A stretch of 64,000 bases of DNA, taken from NCBI RefSeq assembly GCF_009671245.1, contig NZ_VTFS01000001.1, forward strand, positions 903,914 through 967,913, read 5' to 3'. The position numbers were made by a program, and so were the translations under genes. Origin of the DNA: Marinicella rhabdoformis. GTDB taxonomy: Bacteria > Pseudomonadota > Gammaproteobacteria > Xanthomonadales > Marinicellaceae. The notes beneath the pieces were generated by a model. The model was given only the letters and a program-made list of their open reading frames with translations. It was not told where the DNA came from and did not search any database. Shown here piece by piece: positions 44,186 to 53,550 of the stretch; positions within the stretch are counted from its first letter, which is position 1, and the number at the start of each line of letters is the position of its first letter.

Positions 44186-44545
44186 TTATCTGGCGGGATT
44201 TCTGAGTTTTGCAGGTATCAGTAATTGAAACATGCCGCCCAGTTTAGAGCCCATATCAGGCGTGTCTTCCTCAGTTCCCTCTACAACTTCATTTTCATCG
44301 TGAACAACCACTTGTTCTTCGGGGACGTTTTTGACTATTTTAAATCGATCAGCCTTTGCCATGACTTCAGGCAATGTGAGATTTCTTTGACTGATGATGC
44401 GATTCAAATCTTTATCACCAGGTTGTTGAACGGCTTTATTGAATTGGCCTTGGCTTTTGTATAAATTGACTTCGCAAGGGGCATCATTTGCCGACGCATT
44501 AAATGCAACGGTCGTCAAAAAAGAAATTATAATCAGATATTTCAT
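44186..44545 (-). CDS. Small secreted protein of unknown function
   Basis: A 119-residue protein with a signal peptide ending NASA-ND near residue 19. The mature part has one Cys near its N terminus (DAPCEVNLY), an acidic stretch near residues 80-95 and the hydrophobic GGMFQLLIPAKL at the end. No family was recognised. The ATG at 44545 was chosen because GGAGCC precedes it; the frame opens nine codons earlier. Only 13 bp separate its stop from the thioesterase-like gene. Confidence 0.65.
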   Translation of the reverse strand: MKYLIIISFLTTVAFNASANDAPCEVNLYKSQGQFNKAVQQPGDKDLNRIISQRNLTLPEVMAKADRFKIVKNVPEEQVVVHDENEVVEGTEEDTPDMGSKLGGMFQLLIPAKLRNPAR

Positions 44546-44682
44546 AGGCTCCACAGTCATTCCACCAAGCACGACATTTTCTTTTAATATTCAGAATAAA
44601 TCAATCAAATCTCTGATAAATTGGTCTTAAATAGTTCAATTTTGTTAAAATCACCCAACTATGAACAAAATAAAAACAGCTC

Positions 44683-45687
44683 ATGAATAAACTTTGGCTG
44701 GCTGATTTTTCAGACACCATGCGTATTTTTACAGTCATTGTGGTGACTGAAATGATGGTGGTTGTTTACAGTTTAAGCTTCCTCTCTTTGGATATGGTCT
44801 ACTTAAATCAACTGGCTGTACTCAGTTTACTGGCACAGTTGATTGCCATCACTTTGATTATTATACTTTCAAAAGTCAGTCATTTTTTAAACCGCTATAC
44901 TTCCTATATCGGCCTTTTAATGTTGACGATTATCACCATAGTTTTAACTTCATTGTACACACAAATACTGGCTAAAGTGGACCATGCACTGGGGTTTGAA
45001 CTGATAGAAAATGCCAACTTATTGAACATCAAAATCACTTTGGCTACTTTAATGACCTTAATGGCTTTGTTGCGGTATTTTTATGTTCAAGATCAATGGG
45101 CATGGCAAGTCAAAGCCCATGCAGATGCCGAAATCAATGCTTTACAGGCTCGAATTAAGCCGCACTTTTTGTACAACAGCTTAAACTCTATTGCCTCATT
45201 GATTGCCATTGATGGTTCAGCTGCAGAAAAGGCCGTGTTAAATTTATCCAGCCTGTTCCGCAAAGCATTTTCTAAAAAACAAAATCATGTCCCATTACGA
45301 AAAGAACTGGAATGGGTTAATGAGTATTTGGCAATAGAGAAACTCAGGTTTGCTGACAGGTTGATGTTTGAATCATCCGTTGACGAATCTTTACTCGAAA
45401 TAGCTGTGCCAGTCTTGTCCTTACAACCTTTGATAGAAAATGCCATTTTACATGGCATAGAACCAGCCAGCGAACCCGGCTCGGTCAAGCTAGTCATCAC
45501 CAGAGACAATCACGCTATGATTATCACAGTCAGCAACCCCTTCCATGAAAACCATCAATCACAAGGCACGGGGACTGCTGTAGAAAACATTAAAAAACGA
45601 CTGAAATTAAGTTATGGTTCTCAAGCCCAGTTAAATCAAAAAACCGAAAACGACTTATACATCACACAAATGGTACTCCCACTATGA
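44683..45687 (+). CDS. algZ: LytS/AlgZ-type sensor histidine kinase
   Basis: A 334-residue membrane kinase with four hydrophobic segments (residues about 12-130) and a His_kinase domain of the LytS class: LQARIKPHFLYNSLNS near residues 155-170 holds the phospho-accepting His. The ATPase part has LQPLIENAILHG and GTGTAVENIKKRL. It overlaps the response regulator gene by four bases. Order algZ-algR-hemC-hemD is the Pseudomonas arrangement, where AlgZR controls surface behaviours such as type IV pili and alginate. Confidence 0.9.
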   Translation: MNKLWLADFSDTMRIFTVIVVTEMMVVVYSLSFLSLDMVYLNQLAVLSLLAQLIAITLIIILSKVSHFLNRYTSYIGLLMLTIITIVLTSLYTQILAKVDHALGFELIENANLLNIKITLATLMTLMALLRYFYVQDQWAWQVKAHADAEINALQARIKPHFLYNSLNSIASLIAIDGSAAEKAVLNLSSLFRKAFSKKQNHVPLRKELEWVNEYLAIEKLRFADRLMFESSVDESLLEIAVPVLSLQPLIENAILHGIEPASEPGSVKLVITRDNHAMIITVSNPFHENHQSQGTGTAVENIKKRLKLSYGSQAQLNQKTENDLYITQMVLPL

Positions 45688-46364
45688 AAATCCTCATTGC
45701 AGATGACGAGCCATTGGCTCGGATGCGGTTACGTAACATGTTACAGCATGCAGGCCACAATGATGTCATAGAGGCACAAGATGGAGAAGAAGCCATCAAA
45801 CTTACCGACCAACACATGCCCGACCTGCTATTTTTAGACATACAAATGCCAAAAAAATCTGGCCTAGAAGCGGCACAAAGCATCAAAGCGAAGCACCCTG
45901 CTCTACCGATAGTTTTTTGTACCGCACACGATGAGTTTGCACTGAAAGCCTTTGATTTATCCGCTGAAGACTATGTTTTAAAGCCAGTCACTATGGACAG
46001 ATTAAATCAAGCACTCCACAAGGTTGGCTGTGTTGAACAGCAAGAAAAGATTGTTGTAAAGCAAGGCGTCAACAGCCTGGCCATTCCCGTTGATGAAATG
46101 ATTTGCTTCGTCGCAGAAGATAAATATGTGGTCGCGCACGTCAGTGACAACAATTTTTTATTAGACTGCACCTTGATTCAACTAGAAAATAAATACCCGC
46201 AGTTATTACGTCTTCACCGAAATTGCTTGGTTCACCGCGCCTTTTTAAAAGGCATACATATTGATGAAAATCACAAAGCCCATGCTTTATTGAAAGATTT
46301 AGATTTACAACCGGCCATCAGCAGAAGACAATTGGCGGCAGTAAAAATTGAACTGAAATCATGA
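45684..46364 (+). CDS. algR: LytTR-family response regulator AlgR
   Basis: A 226-residue regulator. The receiver domain (1-120) has the acidic pair DDEP, the phospho-acceptor Asp in LFLDIQMPKKSG near residue 54 and Lys in KPVT near residue 105. The C-terminal LytTR DNA-binding domain (about 130-226) has the RLHRNCLVH motif. It is coupled to algZ upstream and overlaps hemC downstream by four bases, so regulatory and haem genes share a transcript. Confidence 0.93.
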   Translation: MKILIADDEPLARMRLRNMLQHAGHNDVIEAQDGEEAIKLTDQHMPDLLFLDIQMPKKSGLEAAQSIKAKHPALPIVFCTAHDEFALKAFDLSAEDYVLKPVTMDRLNQALHKVGCVEQQEKIVVKQGVNSLAIPVDEMICFVAEDKYVVAHVSDNNFLLDCTLIQLENKYPQLLRLHRNCLVHRAFLKGIHIDENHKAHALLKDLDLQPAISRRQLAAVKIELKS

Positions 46365-47281
46365 CAAAAACAATCACCATCGCAACACGCGAATCAAACT
46401 TGGCCATGTGGCAAACAAAATACGTGGCGGCGTTGATCGAACAACACACTCCATACCAAACCCAATTGTTACCCATGACCACCGAAGGTGATCAGCGCCT
46501 GGAAGTCAGCCTGAATAAAATTGGTGGTAAAGGCCTGTTCTTGAAAGAGCTAGAGCAATCCATGCAAGCAGAAGAATCAGATATCGCTGTGCATTCAATG
46601 AAAGACGTTCCAGCAGACTTGCCAGAAGGCTTCACAGTTTGTGCTGTGTTTCCAAGGGCCGACCCTGCTGATGCTTTTGTATCTAATCAATACAAACAGT
46701 TGTCAGATCTACCACAAGGTGCCGTTGTTGGTACTTCCAGCCTTAGACGCCAGTCTCAGTTGTTGGCTTTGCGACCTGACTTAGACGTTCAGCCACTTCG
46801 AGGCAATGTCAATAGCCGTTTGGCCAAACTCGACGATGGACAATATGATGCCATCATTTTGGCAGCTGCCGGTCTTCAACGCTTGGGCTTTGATGACCGC
46901 ATTGCCAGCCGTCTGATGGCTCCTGACTGGTTACCTGCGGTTTCTCAGGGTGCCATTGGCATAGAGTGTTTAAGTTCACGCACTGATTTGATTCAAGCTT
47001 TGTCAGTTTTGAATGACGAAAACACTTGGCTTGCGGTTCAAGCAGAACGTGCACTCAATGCGGGGCTCAATGGCTCTTGCTCTGTTGCCATAGGTGCCTT
47101 TGCTGAGTGTGTTGATGATGAAGTCAGTATCCAAGCTGCTGTCTTCAGCCCAGATGGTGAGCAAACATTGGCGGCACACACTCAAAATAGCGATCCTGTG
47201 GCTGCTGGAAAGGCCGTAGCAAACACATTACTAGCCGCTGGTGCACAAGCCATTTTAGACTTGGCCGAAGAGACAGGTTGA
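46361..47281 (+). CDS. hemC: Hydroxymethylbilane synthase (porphobilinogen deaminase)
   Basis: A 306-residue enzyme joining four porphobilinogens into hydroxymethylbilane in haem synthesis. Seen: TIATRESNLAMWQ at the start, GGKGLFLKELE, HSMKDVP, and NGSCSVAIGA near residue 240, where the Cys holds the dipyrromethane cofactor. It lies between algR and hemD. Confidence 0.97.
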   Translation: MTKTITIATRESNLAMWQTKYVAALIEQHTPYQTQLLPMTTEGDQRLEVSLNKIGGKGLFLKELEQSMQAEESDIAVHSMKDVPADLPEGFTVCAVFPRADPADAFVSNQYKQLSDLPQGAVVGTSSLRRQSQLLALRPDLDVQPLRGNVNSRLAKLDDGQYDAIILAAAGLQRLGFDDRIASRLMAPDWLPAVSQGAIGIECLSSRTDLIQALSVLNDENTWLAVQAERALNAGLNGSCSVAIGAFAECVDDEVSIQAAVFSPDGEQTLAAHTQNSDPVAAGKAVANTLLAAGAQAILDLAEETG

Positions 47282-47291
47282 GGTCAATTCA

Positions 47292-48026
47292 ATGACAACG
47301 GTCATCATCACACGACCAAAAAGCAAACAACAAGCGGCGTTGAAAATCTTCAAGGCACAAGGATTTGAAGTGCTTTCGGCGCCCTGTATTAACGCTACTT
47401 CTAACCCTAATATCAAACTTCAGTGGATTGAACAAGCTGGACAAACTGAGGTGTTGATTGTGTTAAATAGCCATGCCATCGATGCCTTATTAACCCGATA
47501 CCCTGGGTTCTCAGTCAGCGACAAAACACAAGTCATAGGGATTGGTAAAGCAGTGACCAGTCATTGGAAAAAACACCTTAAAGCGCCAATAACTGAAGCA
47601 AGTGGAAACTCAGAGTCTGTGATTGCTATTTTAGACCGTATCAAACCACGCAACATCACGGTACTCACATCTCTCGGCGGCAGAGAATTAATCAAAGCTT
47701 ACGCACTCGTAAAACGCATCAACTTTACACAACTGAACTGTTATATAAAACAACAACTGCCATTGGATTTGACTGCTTGGCAAGCCGTTTTAGCAAATCA
47801 AAAAGGCGTCATACTGACGGCTAACAGTGGTCAATTATTACACCTCATTCAAAGCCAATTACCAGATCATTTGTGGCAGCAATTATTAAGCAGCCCATTA
47901 GTTACAGGCGCATCGCGCATCACTGAAATGGCAACACAGTTAGGGTTTAAAAACACACATACAGCCCAAAGCCCCAGCAACCAAGACATGTTACGAGCCG
48001 CCATTCAAATAAAATCCGTTGGATAA
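47292..48026 (+). CDS. hemD: Uroporphyrinogen-III synthase
   Basis: A 244-residue enzyme closing hydroxymethylbilane to uroporphyrinogen III. The family diverges strongly, but the two-domain HemD layout, ITRPKSKQQAALKIF at the start and GASRITEMATQLGF near residue 205, and its position after hemC support it. The last 22 bases overlap the end of a convergent lipoprotein gene. No hemX/hemY follow, unlike in Pseudomonas or E. coli. Confidence 0.9.
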   Translation: MTTVIITRPKSKQQAALKIFKAQGFEVLSAPCINATSNPNIKLQWIEQAGQTEVLIVLNSHAIDALLTRYPGFSVSDKTQVIGIGKAVTSHWKKHLKAPITEASGNSESVIAILDRIKPRNITVLTSLGGRELIKAYALVKRINFTQLNCYIKQQLPLDLTAWQAVLANQKGVILTANSGQLLHLIQSQLPDHLWQQLLSSPLVTGASRITEMATQLGFKNTHTAQSPSNQDMLRAAIQIKSVG

Positions 48027-48469
48027 GCATGTGCCCACTTGACAGACCTGACTAAAAACCTTCCTTCATTCCGCACCAGAAGCACCTCAAATTTCATCAA
48101 CTGCGCCCGAGCTCCAGTCAGTTGAGTCAAATCACCAATGGGCGAACCAGCCAATGCCGCCACCACAACCAAATGTACTTCATTATCGCTGCGCCAATCA
48201 ATGTCTTTCACGACCTTAGTGATATGGACTGTTTTGTGCTTCATAAACCTGAAATGTAACATGCGCTGAATATCTTTTTTGTTCCAGCCGCCTTCATGCT
48301 TGAAACGGTCATCCAAATAGTCCATCAAATCACTGGTATTCTTTTCTTCGGCTAACAACTCCATCTGATCTAAATCTGCTTGTAACTGCTTTTCTTTACT
48401 TAACGGCTCTCCACCGCAAGAAACCAATAGCAGTGTCATATAAACGATAAAAAATTGTCTCCAAGTCAT
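48005..48469 (-). CDS. Putative NTF2-like lipoprotein
   Basis: A 154-residue lipoprotein with the lipobox LLLVSC-GG near residues 13-18. The mature part begins with a helix rich in Glu/Gln (KEKQLQADLDQMELLAEEKN), then a region resembling small NTF2-like folds (MLHFRFMKHKTVHITKVV), ending in FLVRSVKWAHAYP. No function is assigned. It is similar in size and layout to the lipoprotein at 43204-43611. Its 3' end overlaps hemD. Confidence 0.7.
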   Translation of the reverse strand: MTWRQFFIVYMTLLLVSCGGEPLSKEKQLQADLDQMELLAEEKNTSDLMDYLDDRFKHEGGWNKKDIQRMLHFRFMKHKTVHITKVVKDIDWRSDNEVHLVVVAALAGSPIGDLTQLTGARAQLMKFEVLLVRNEGRFLVRSVKWAHAYPTDFI

Positions 48470-48536
48470 TTGTTTTCTTTTCCAATTGTCTGGCCTTCAT
48501 TGTATCATTGAAGTGAAATCAATTTTGAGAACGAAG

Positions 48537-48896
48537 ATGCCAAAAAATATCGTCACAATGTCTCTTATGCTGGCAAGTGCAGTCTGCGCAGCCTCCGAGC
48601 CTCCTCAGGATGTTAAAGCACCAATTGACGCCGCTGCAGAGCAACAAAGCAAACCTTTGCCCATCAAAGCACCGATGTTAGCCAAAGAAGACGCCACAGA
48701 AATTAAAGTGATTGTTGAAAAAAACCGCACCGTTGAAGAATACCGCCATAGGGGCGAGTTAATTATGGTCAAAGTCATACCGAACAAAGGCAAGCCTTAT
48801 TACATAGATCCTCTAGAAAATCGCCAGCAAGGGTCAGCCAAAGAATTGATGGATGCAGGTGTTAAGCCTGTCCACTGGGTCATCAAGGAGTTTTAA
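48537..48896 (+). CDS. DUF2782 secreted protein
   Basis: A 119-residue protein with a signal peptide (cleavage near VCAA-SEP, residue 20) and the DUF2782 domain: EIKVIVEKNRTVEEYRHRG and MVKVIPNKGKPYYID in the middle and GVKPVHWVIKEF at the end. The function is unknown. The frame begins 17 codons upstream, but the ATG at 48537 starts the signal peptide and has GAGAACGAAG before it. The flavoprotein gene starts two bases after its stop region, so the pair is an operon. Confidence 0.8.
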   Translation: MPKNIVTMSLMLASAVCAASEPPQDVKAPIDAAAEQQSKPLPIKAPMLAKEDATEIKVIVEKNRTVEEYRHRGELIMVKVIPNKGKPYYIDPLENRQQGSAKELMDAGVKPVHWVIKEF

Positions 48897-48897
48897 A

Positions 48898-50478
48898 ATG
48901 ACTGTGAGGCAAAAATTTGTCATATTACTGGTCGCCTTACCCGCATTAACTGTGCTTTGGGCACAATATTGGCCAGCTGCACTGTGGCTATTTACGCTAT
49001 GGGTACCTTTAGGCTTGATTGGCTTAAACGACATGTTCCAAACCAAAAGGTCGATCCGCAGGCTTTACCCCGTGATTGGTCACATGCGCTACTTTTTTGA
49101 ATCCATTCGTCCAGAAATTCAACAATATTTTGTTGAATCCGACCTCAATGGCACACCTGTTCCACGCGAATTTCGATCACTGGTTTACCAACGTGCCAAA
49201 GGCCAAAGAGACACACGTCCTTTTGGCACCATTTTAGATGTAAACCAAGATGGTTACGAGTGGATTAACCATTCTCTGGCTCCATTACACCACCATGACT
49301 TTCAACCTAAGGTGAGGTTTGGCGGCCCAGAATGTAAACAGCCATACGATGCATCTCCGTTAAACATTTCTGCCATGAGTTTTGGTTCATTGAGTAAAAA
49401 CGCCATCATGGCACTGAATTTGGGCGCAAAAAATGGTGGTTTTGCACACAATACAGGCGAAGGCGGTATCAGCCCATATCATTTACAAGGCGGCGATTTA
49501 ATATTCCAATTTGGCACGGGTTATTTTGGCTGTCGCGACGAAGAAGGCAACTTTTGCCCCAAACTGTTCAAAGAAAAAGCCCAGCTAGACGCAGTAAAAA
49601 TGATTGAAATCAAACTGTCACAAGGCGCCAAGCCTGGTCATGGCGGCATTTTACCCGCAGTTAAATTGACTCAAGAGATTGCCGATATCCGACACGTTTC
49701 ACTAGGAAAAGACGTCATCTCACCGGCTGCACACACTGCGTTTTCCACCCCAACTGAAATGATGCAATTCATTAAAAAATTACGCGATTTATCAGATGGT
49801 AAGCCCATTGGATTCAAGCTCTGCATTGGTAAAAAAAGTGAATTCCTGAGCATTTGCAAAGCCATGATAGATACTGGCATCAAACCAGACTTTATCACCA
49901 TTGATGGCAGTGAAGGTGGCACCGGTGCTGCCCCGATTGAATTAACCAATTCTGTCGGCACCCCGATTCGTGATGCCATCATTTTTGTCAACCAAACCCT
50001 GATTGGTATGGGCTTGCGCGATGAAATCAGATTGATTGCATCCGGTAAAGTGTTGTCTGCATTTCATTTGCTTAAACTCATTGCTTTGGGTGCAGATACT
50101 GTTAATGCAGCTAGAGCGATGATGTTTGCATTGGGCTGCATTCAATCACGTTCTTGTAACACTGACCATTGCCCGACTGGCATCGCGACTCAAGACCCTG
50201 CCAGGGTGAAGGCTTTGGTCATCGAAGACAAAGTCAGGCGAGTGTCGAACTACCATCGCCAAATGATGAAGCATTTGATTGAATTGGTTGGCGCCGCCGG
50301 CTTACAAAGTTTACAAGACTTAAAACCAGAACACATCATGCACCGTTTTCAAGGCACTGATGTGCGCTCTTATGAATCCATGTTTCCATCTATAGAACCC
50401 GGGTCAATTTTAGATGAGACCAAGCGACCAGAACCTTGGCGCGAACCTTGGCAACGAGCTTCCTCAATTTCTTGGTAA
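48898..50478 (+). CDS. FMN-binding glutamate synthase-family protein
   Basis: A 526-residue protein with two hydrophobic helices at the N terminus (about 8-45) and a TIM-barrel domain as in the FMN domain of glutamate synthase: ISAMSFGSLSKNAIMALNLGA, HNTGEGGISPYH, GQ-like KPGHGGILPAVKLT and CNTDHCPTGIATQDP near residue 430. It lacks the amidotransferase and the 3Fe-4S-linked full GOGAT arrangement. Family members are of uncertain substrate. AAGGAG lies seven bases before the ATG chosen. Confidence 0.85.
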   Translation: MTVRQKFVILLVALPALTVLWAQYWPAALWLFTLWVPLGLIGLNDMFQTKRSIRRLYPVIGHMRYFFESIRPEIQQYFVESDLNGTPVPREFRSLVYQRAKGQRDTRPFGTILDVNQDGYEWINHSLAPLHHHDFQPKVRFGGPECKQPYDASPLNISAMSFGSLSKNAIMALNLGAKNGGFAHNTGEGGISPYHLQGGDLIFQFGTGYFGCRDEEGNFCPKLFKEKAQLDAVKMIEIKLSQGAKPGHGGILPAVKLTQEIADIRHVSLGKDVISPAAHTAFSTPTEMMQFIKKLRDLSDGKPIGFKLCIGKKSEFLSICKAMIDTGIKPDFITIDGSEGGTGAAPIELTNSVGTPIRDAIIFVNQTLIGMGLRDEIRLIASGKVLSAFHLLKLIALGADTVNAARAMMFALGCIQSRSCNTDHCPTGIATQDPARVKALVIEDKVRRVSNYHRQMMKHLIELVGAAGLQSLQDLKPEHIMHRFQGTDVRSYESMFPSIEPGSILDETKRPEPWREPWQRASSISW

Positions 50479-50510
50479 GTCTCATGCCCTGATAGCAGAC
50501 CCGCTACAAA

Positions 50511-50543
50511 AGGCAAGCATTTTGGGTTAAGATGTTTGCCTTT
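50511..50543 (+). terminator. Possible terminator between the flavoprotein and symporter genes
   Basis: AGGCAAGCAT (50511-50520) and ATGTTTGCCT (50532-50541) form a 10-bp stem with one G-U pair and an 11-nt loop, followed only by TT and AAT. A moderate hairpin 17 bp before the next ATG. Confidence 0.45.
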
Positions 50544-50560
50544 AATCAAAACCACAAACC

Positions 50561-51829
50561 ATGACCCTTACCAAAAAAATCATTATTTTCATGATAGCCG
50601 GTGCTGCACTTGGCTTGATTCTTAACATCACCGAACTGAACCAGAATGTTCAAGTAGATACTTATTTAACTGGTGGCTTGTTTCACGTGATTGGCCAGTT
50701 GTTTATCAAGGCCTTAAAAATGATGGTTGTTCCTTTGGTGTTTGTTTCTTTGTTTTGTGGCACCACTGCATTGAGAGAACCAGCCATGTTGGGGTCATTG
50801 GGTGGTAGGACTTTAGGTTTTTATTTATTAACCACAGCTATCGCCTTGGTCGTTGCACTTTCATTTGCCATGTTAATCGGAGTAGGCGTAGGTTCAGAAA
50901 TTCCAACCAGCATTGCTTATCAAGCAAAAGCCGACAAGCCTTTGATGGATGTGGTGCTTGATATCATTCCCAGTAACCCAATCATGGCCATGGCGGAAGG
51001 CAACATGTTGGCAGTGATTGTTTTTGCTATTTTACTGGGCCTAAGTGCCACACAAGCAGGAAAAGCCGGGGATAAAGTCATTGAGTTTTTCCAAGCATTT
51101 AATGAAGTGGTGATGAAACTGGTCATGATGATCATGAACTTTGCCCCTTATGCTGTTTTCGCCATCCTCGCAAAAGTATTTGCACAATTGGGCATCGATG
51201 CCATACAAACTTTAGCAGGCTATTTCTTTACCGTATTGGGGTTACTGATTTTCCACGCACTGGTGGTGTACCCAATCATTTTAAAATTATTTTCAGGCCT
51301 GAACCCACTGACGTTTATAAAAAAAATGGAGAGTGCTGTTTCTTTCGCTTTTGGTACATCCAGTTCAAATGCAACCATTCCAGTCACCCTAAGAACAGTG
51401 ACAGAGCGCCTTGGCGTCAATAAATCAGTCGCGTCTTTTACCATTCCTTTCGGGGCCACCATCAATATGGACGGCACTGCCATCATGCAAGGCGTTGCTA
51501 CCGTATTTATTGCCAATGCCTATGGTGTTGATTTAACCACCACACAACTGTTAACTGTTGTACTCATGGCTACCATGGCATCTGTCGGTTCCGCAGGCGT
51601 GCCCAGCGCTGGACTGGTGATGTTGCAAGGTGTGTTATTACAAGTGGGCCTGCCCATAGAAGGTATTGGTATCATCTTAGGTATTGATCGCTTGCTCGAC
51701 ATGACACGCACAGCCGTCAACATTACGGGTGATGCAGCCGTAACATGTATTGTTGCCAAATCTCAAGGTCAATTTGATGAAAGCATTTTCAATGACCCAC
51801 ATGCTGGTGAAATCAAGTCCACATCTTAA
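50561..51829 (+). CDS. Dicarboxylate/amino acid:cation symporter (SLC1 family)
   Basis: A 422-residue inner-membrane transporter of the GltP/DctA/SLC1 fold. SFAFGTSSSNATIPVT (HP1), INMDGTAIMQG (the NMDGT motif of TM7) and SVGSAGVPSAGLVML (HP2) are the transport core, and DRLLDMTRTAVNITGDA is the TM8 substrate-binding region. Asp and Arg there suggest an acidic amino acid or dicarboxylate, coupled to Na+ or H+. It is a single gene, with the hydroxylase gene beginning 70 bp later. Confidence 0.93.
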   Translation: MTLTKKIIIFMIAGAALGLILNITELNQNVQVDTYLTGGLFHVIGQLFIKALKMMVVPLVFVSLFCGTTALREPAMLGSLGGRTLGFYLLTTAIALVVALSFAMLIGVGVGSEIPTSIAYQAKADKPLMDVVLDIIPSNPIMAMAEGNMLAVIVFAILLGLSATQAGKAGDKVIEFFQAFNEVVMKLVMMIMNFAPYAVFAILAKVFAQLGIDAIQTLAGYFFTVLGLLIFHALVVYPIILKLFSGLNPLTFIKKMESAVSFAFGTSSSNATIPVTLRTVTERLGVNKSVASFTIPFGATINMDGTAIMQGVATVFIANAYGVDLTTTQLLTVVLMATMASVGSAGVPSAGLVMLQGVLLQVGLPIEGIGIILGIDRLLDMTRTAVNITGDAAVTCIVAKSQGQFDESIFNDPHAGEIKSTS

Positions 51830-51899
51830 GCTATTGACCTGAGTCAATGCAGACCAGCTTGTAAACGATATCATGTCTTTTTTTGTGATGGAAAAAGAC

Positions 51900-53075
51900 A
51901 TGACTTACGATGTTGTTGTGATTGGTGCAGGCCCTGCTGGGTTAAGTTTCGCTAAAGCATTGAAAGGCAGTGGCCTAAAAGTATTGGTTATTGAACAAAA
52001 CCAAGAACAAGACATTCAATCACCGGCTTATGATGGCAGGGAAATTGCATTGACTCACAGCAGTCGAACCATTATGCAAGCATTAGGTCAATGGGATACC
52101 ATTGATCAACAAAACATTGGATTTATCAAAGAAGCCAAAGTCAGCAGCGGTAATGCACCACTTACACTTGATTTTAATAGCCAAGATAGTGGATTGGATT
52201 GTTTGGGATTCATGGTCTCCAACCAAAATATCAGACATGCCTGTTTTGCAGCAGTTGAACCAGATGAACACGTTGACTTTTGTTTTGGTCAAAGCGTTCA
52301 ATCAGTCAAAACTTCCGACAACATGGCTCAAGTGACACTTTCAGATGAACAAACCCTTTCTACCCAATTGGTGGTGGCTGCAGACAGTCGCTTTTCTCAG
52401 AGCCGCCGCCAAATGGGTATTTCTACAGATATGGTTGATTTTGGCCGGACTTGTATTGTTTTTACCATGACCACAGAAAAACCCCACAATCATGTCGCAC
52501 ATGAAATGTTCAGGTATGACAAAACCATTGCAGTTTTACCCCTGGTTGACAATCAAGTCTCTGTTGTAATAACAATTGCCAGTGATAAAGCGGATGACAT
52601 CATACAAGCACCTGCTTTGGCTTTGGCTGCTGAAATCAGCCAAAGCGTTGACCACCAGCTAGGGGTTATGACAGTTAACAGCGAGTTATATTCTTATCCA
52701 CTTGTCGCAACAATGGCTAGCCAGTATTCTGCCAAACGTTTCGCATTGATCGGTGATGCCGCCGTTGGTATGCACCCTGTGACGGCACATGGGTTTAATT
52801 TAGGATTGAGCAGCGCATGGCAATTGGCCAAAGGCATAAAAAAAGCACGGCAAGACAACCAACCTTTTTATCAAGATCGCGTACTGCGCCGCTACCATCA
52901 CAGTCACAAAAGACAAAGTGTCCCCATATACAAAGGGACCAATGTTGTGGTTAAATTGTTCACCAAAAACCAACTTTGGGCAAAAGCAGCAAGACATGCT
53001 GTATTAAAAGTCAGTAAACACGTGAAACCCATTTCACAGTTTATCACCAAGCAGTTGACCCAAGAGCAAATATAA
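51900..53075 (+). CDS. UbiH/UbiF-family FAD-dependent hydroxylase, UbiM-like
   Basis: A 391-residue flavin monooxygenase of the ubiquinone-biosynthesis class. The dinucleotide-binding motif VIGAGPAGLSFAKALKG is at the N terminus, the conserved YDGREIALTHSS near residue 42 matches the UbiM-like subgroup, and GDAAVGMHPVTAHGFNLGL near residue 286 is the second FAD motif. The reaction is probably ring hydroxylation of a ubiquinone precursor; which position is inference. The frame opens nine codons before the chosen ATG, which has GGAAAAAGAC in front. A terminator follows. Confidence 0.85.
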   Translation: MTYDVVVIGAGPAGLSFAKALKGSGLKVLVIEQNQEQDIQSPAYDGREIALTHSSRTIMQALGQWDTIDQQNIGFIKEAKVSSGNAPLTLDFNSQDSGLDCLGFMVSNQNIRHACFAAVEPDEHVDFCFGQSVQSVKTSDNMAQVTLSDEQTLSTQLVVAADSRFSQSRRQMGISTDMVDFGRTCIVFTMTTEKPHNHVAHEMFRYDKTIAVLPLVDNQVSVVITIASDKADDIIQAPALALAAEISQSVDHQLGVMTVNSELYSYPLVATMASQYSAKRFALIGDAAVGMHPVTAHGFNLGLSSAWQLAKGIKKARQDNQPFYQDRVLRRYHHSHKRQSVPIYKGTNVVVKLFTKNQLWAKAARHAVLKVSKHVKPISQFITKQLTQEQI

Positions 53076-53104
53076 AAAAAGGCCTGTTACGACCAGACCT
53101 TTTA
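53074..53104. terminator. Bidirectional terminator between the hydroxylase and roadblock genes
   Basis: AAAAGGCCTG (53077-53086) and CAGACCTTTT (53094-53103) pair with one mismatch around a 7-nt loop. A-tracts and T-tracts flank it on both sides, suiting both convergent transcripts. Confidence 0.75.
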
Positions 53105-53124
53105 GGGTGTGCAGTTGTTAGATG

Positions 53125-53484
53125 TTATACAGCTAAACCTTCTTCAATATTTTGCACTTTACGACGGGCCAAGGCCAAATTGGATTGTTTCTTGTCTAAT
53201 ACCAAGTATAGGAACAATCCTTTTTGTTTTTCCATTGGACGAATGATATGGTATTGGTCACCCAATGTAATCAAAATATCTTCCAACTCTGTCTTCAACC
53301 CCAAAGATGACATGGTTTTTTGCTTTGCTTTGACCACCTCAGAGTTACCCGCAGCAGCCAACTCCATATCTACACCTGAGCCATCTTCACCCAAAACCAT
53401 TCCAGATGAGCCATCGACCAAAGAGCAACATTTCGCGCCGTCAACATTCATCAATTCTGCTAAACTTTCTTTTATGTTAGCCAT
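53125..53484 (-). CDS. Roadblock/LC7-like domain protein (second)
   Basis: A 119-residue roadblock-fold protein, the MglB/LC7 class that binds small GTPases as dimers. Seen: VDGAKCCSLVDGSSGMVLGEDG at residues 14-35 (beta1-beta2 hairpin, key G and D residues) and NSEVVKAKQ in the helix that follows, then ITLGDQYHIIRP and KGLFLYLVLDKKQSNLALAR. AGGAG lies just before the ATG. It is the last gene of the GTPase operon, 66 bp after the first roadblock gene. Confidence 0.8.
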   Translation of the reverse strand: MANIKESLAELMNVDGAKCCSLVDGSSGMVLGEDGSGVDMELAAAGNSEVVKAKQKTMSSLGLKTELEDILITLGDQYHIIRPMEKQKGLFLYLVLDKKQSNLALARRKVQNIEEGLAV

Positions 53485-53550
53485 ACTTTTTCTCCTGTTC
53501 TACATTTAATTTAAACTTTTACTTACTGTTATTTTTTTATCAGTGACAGT

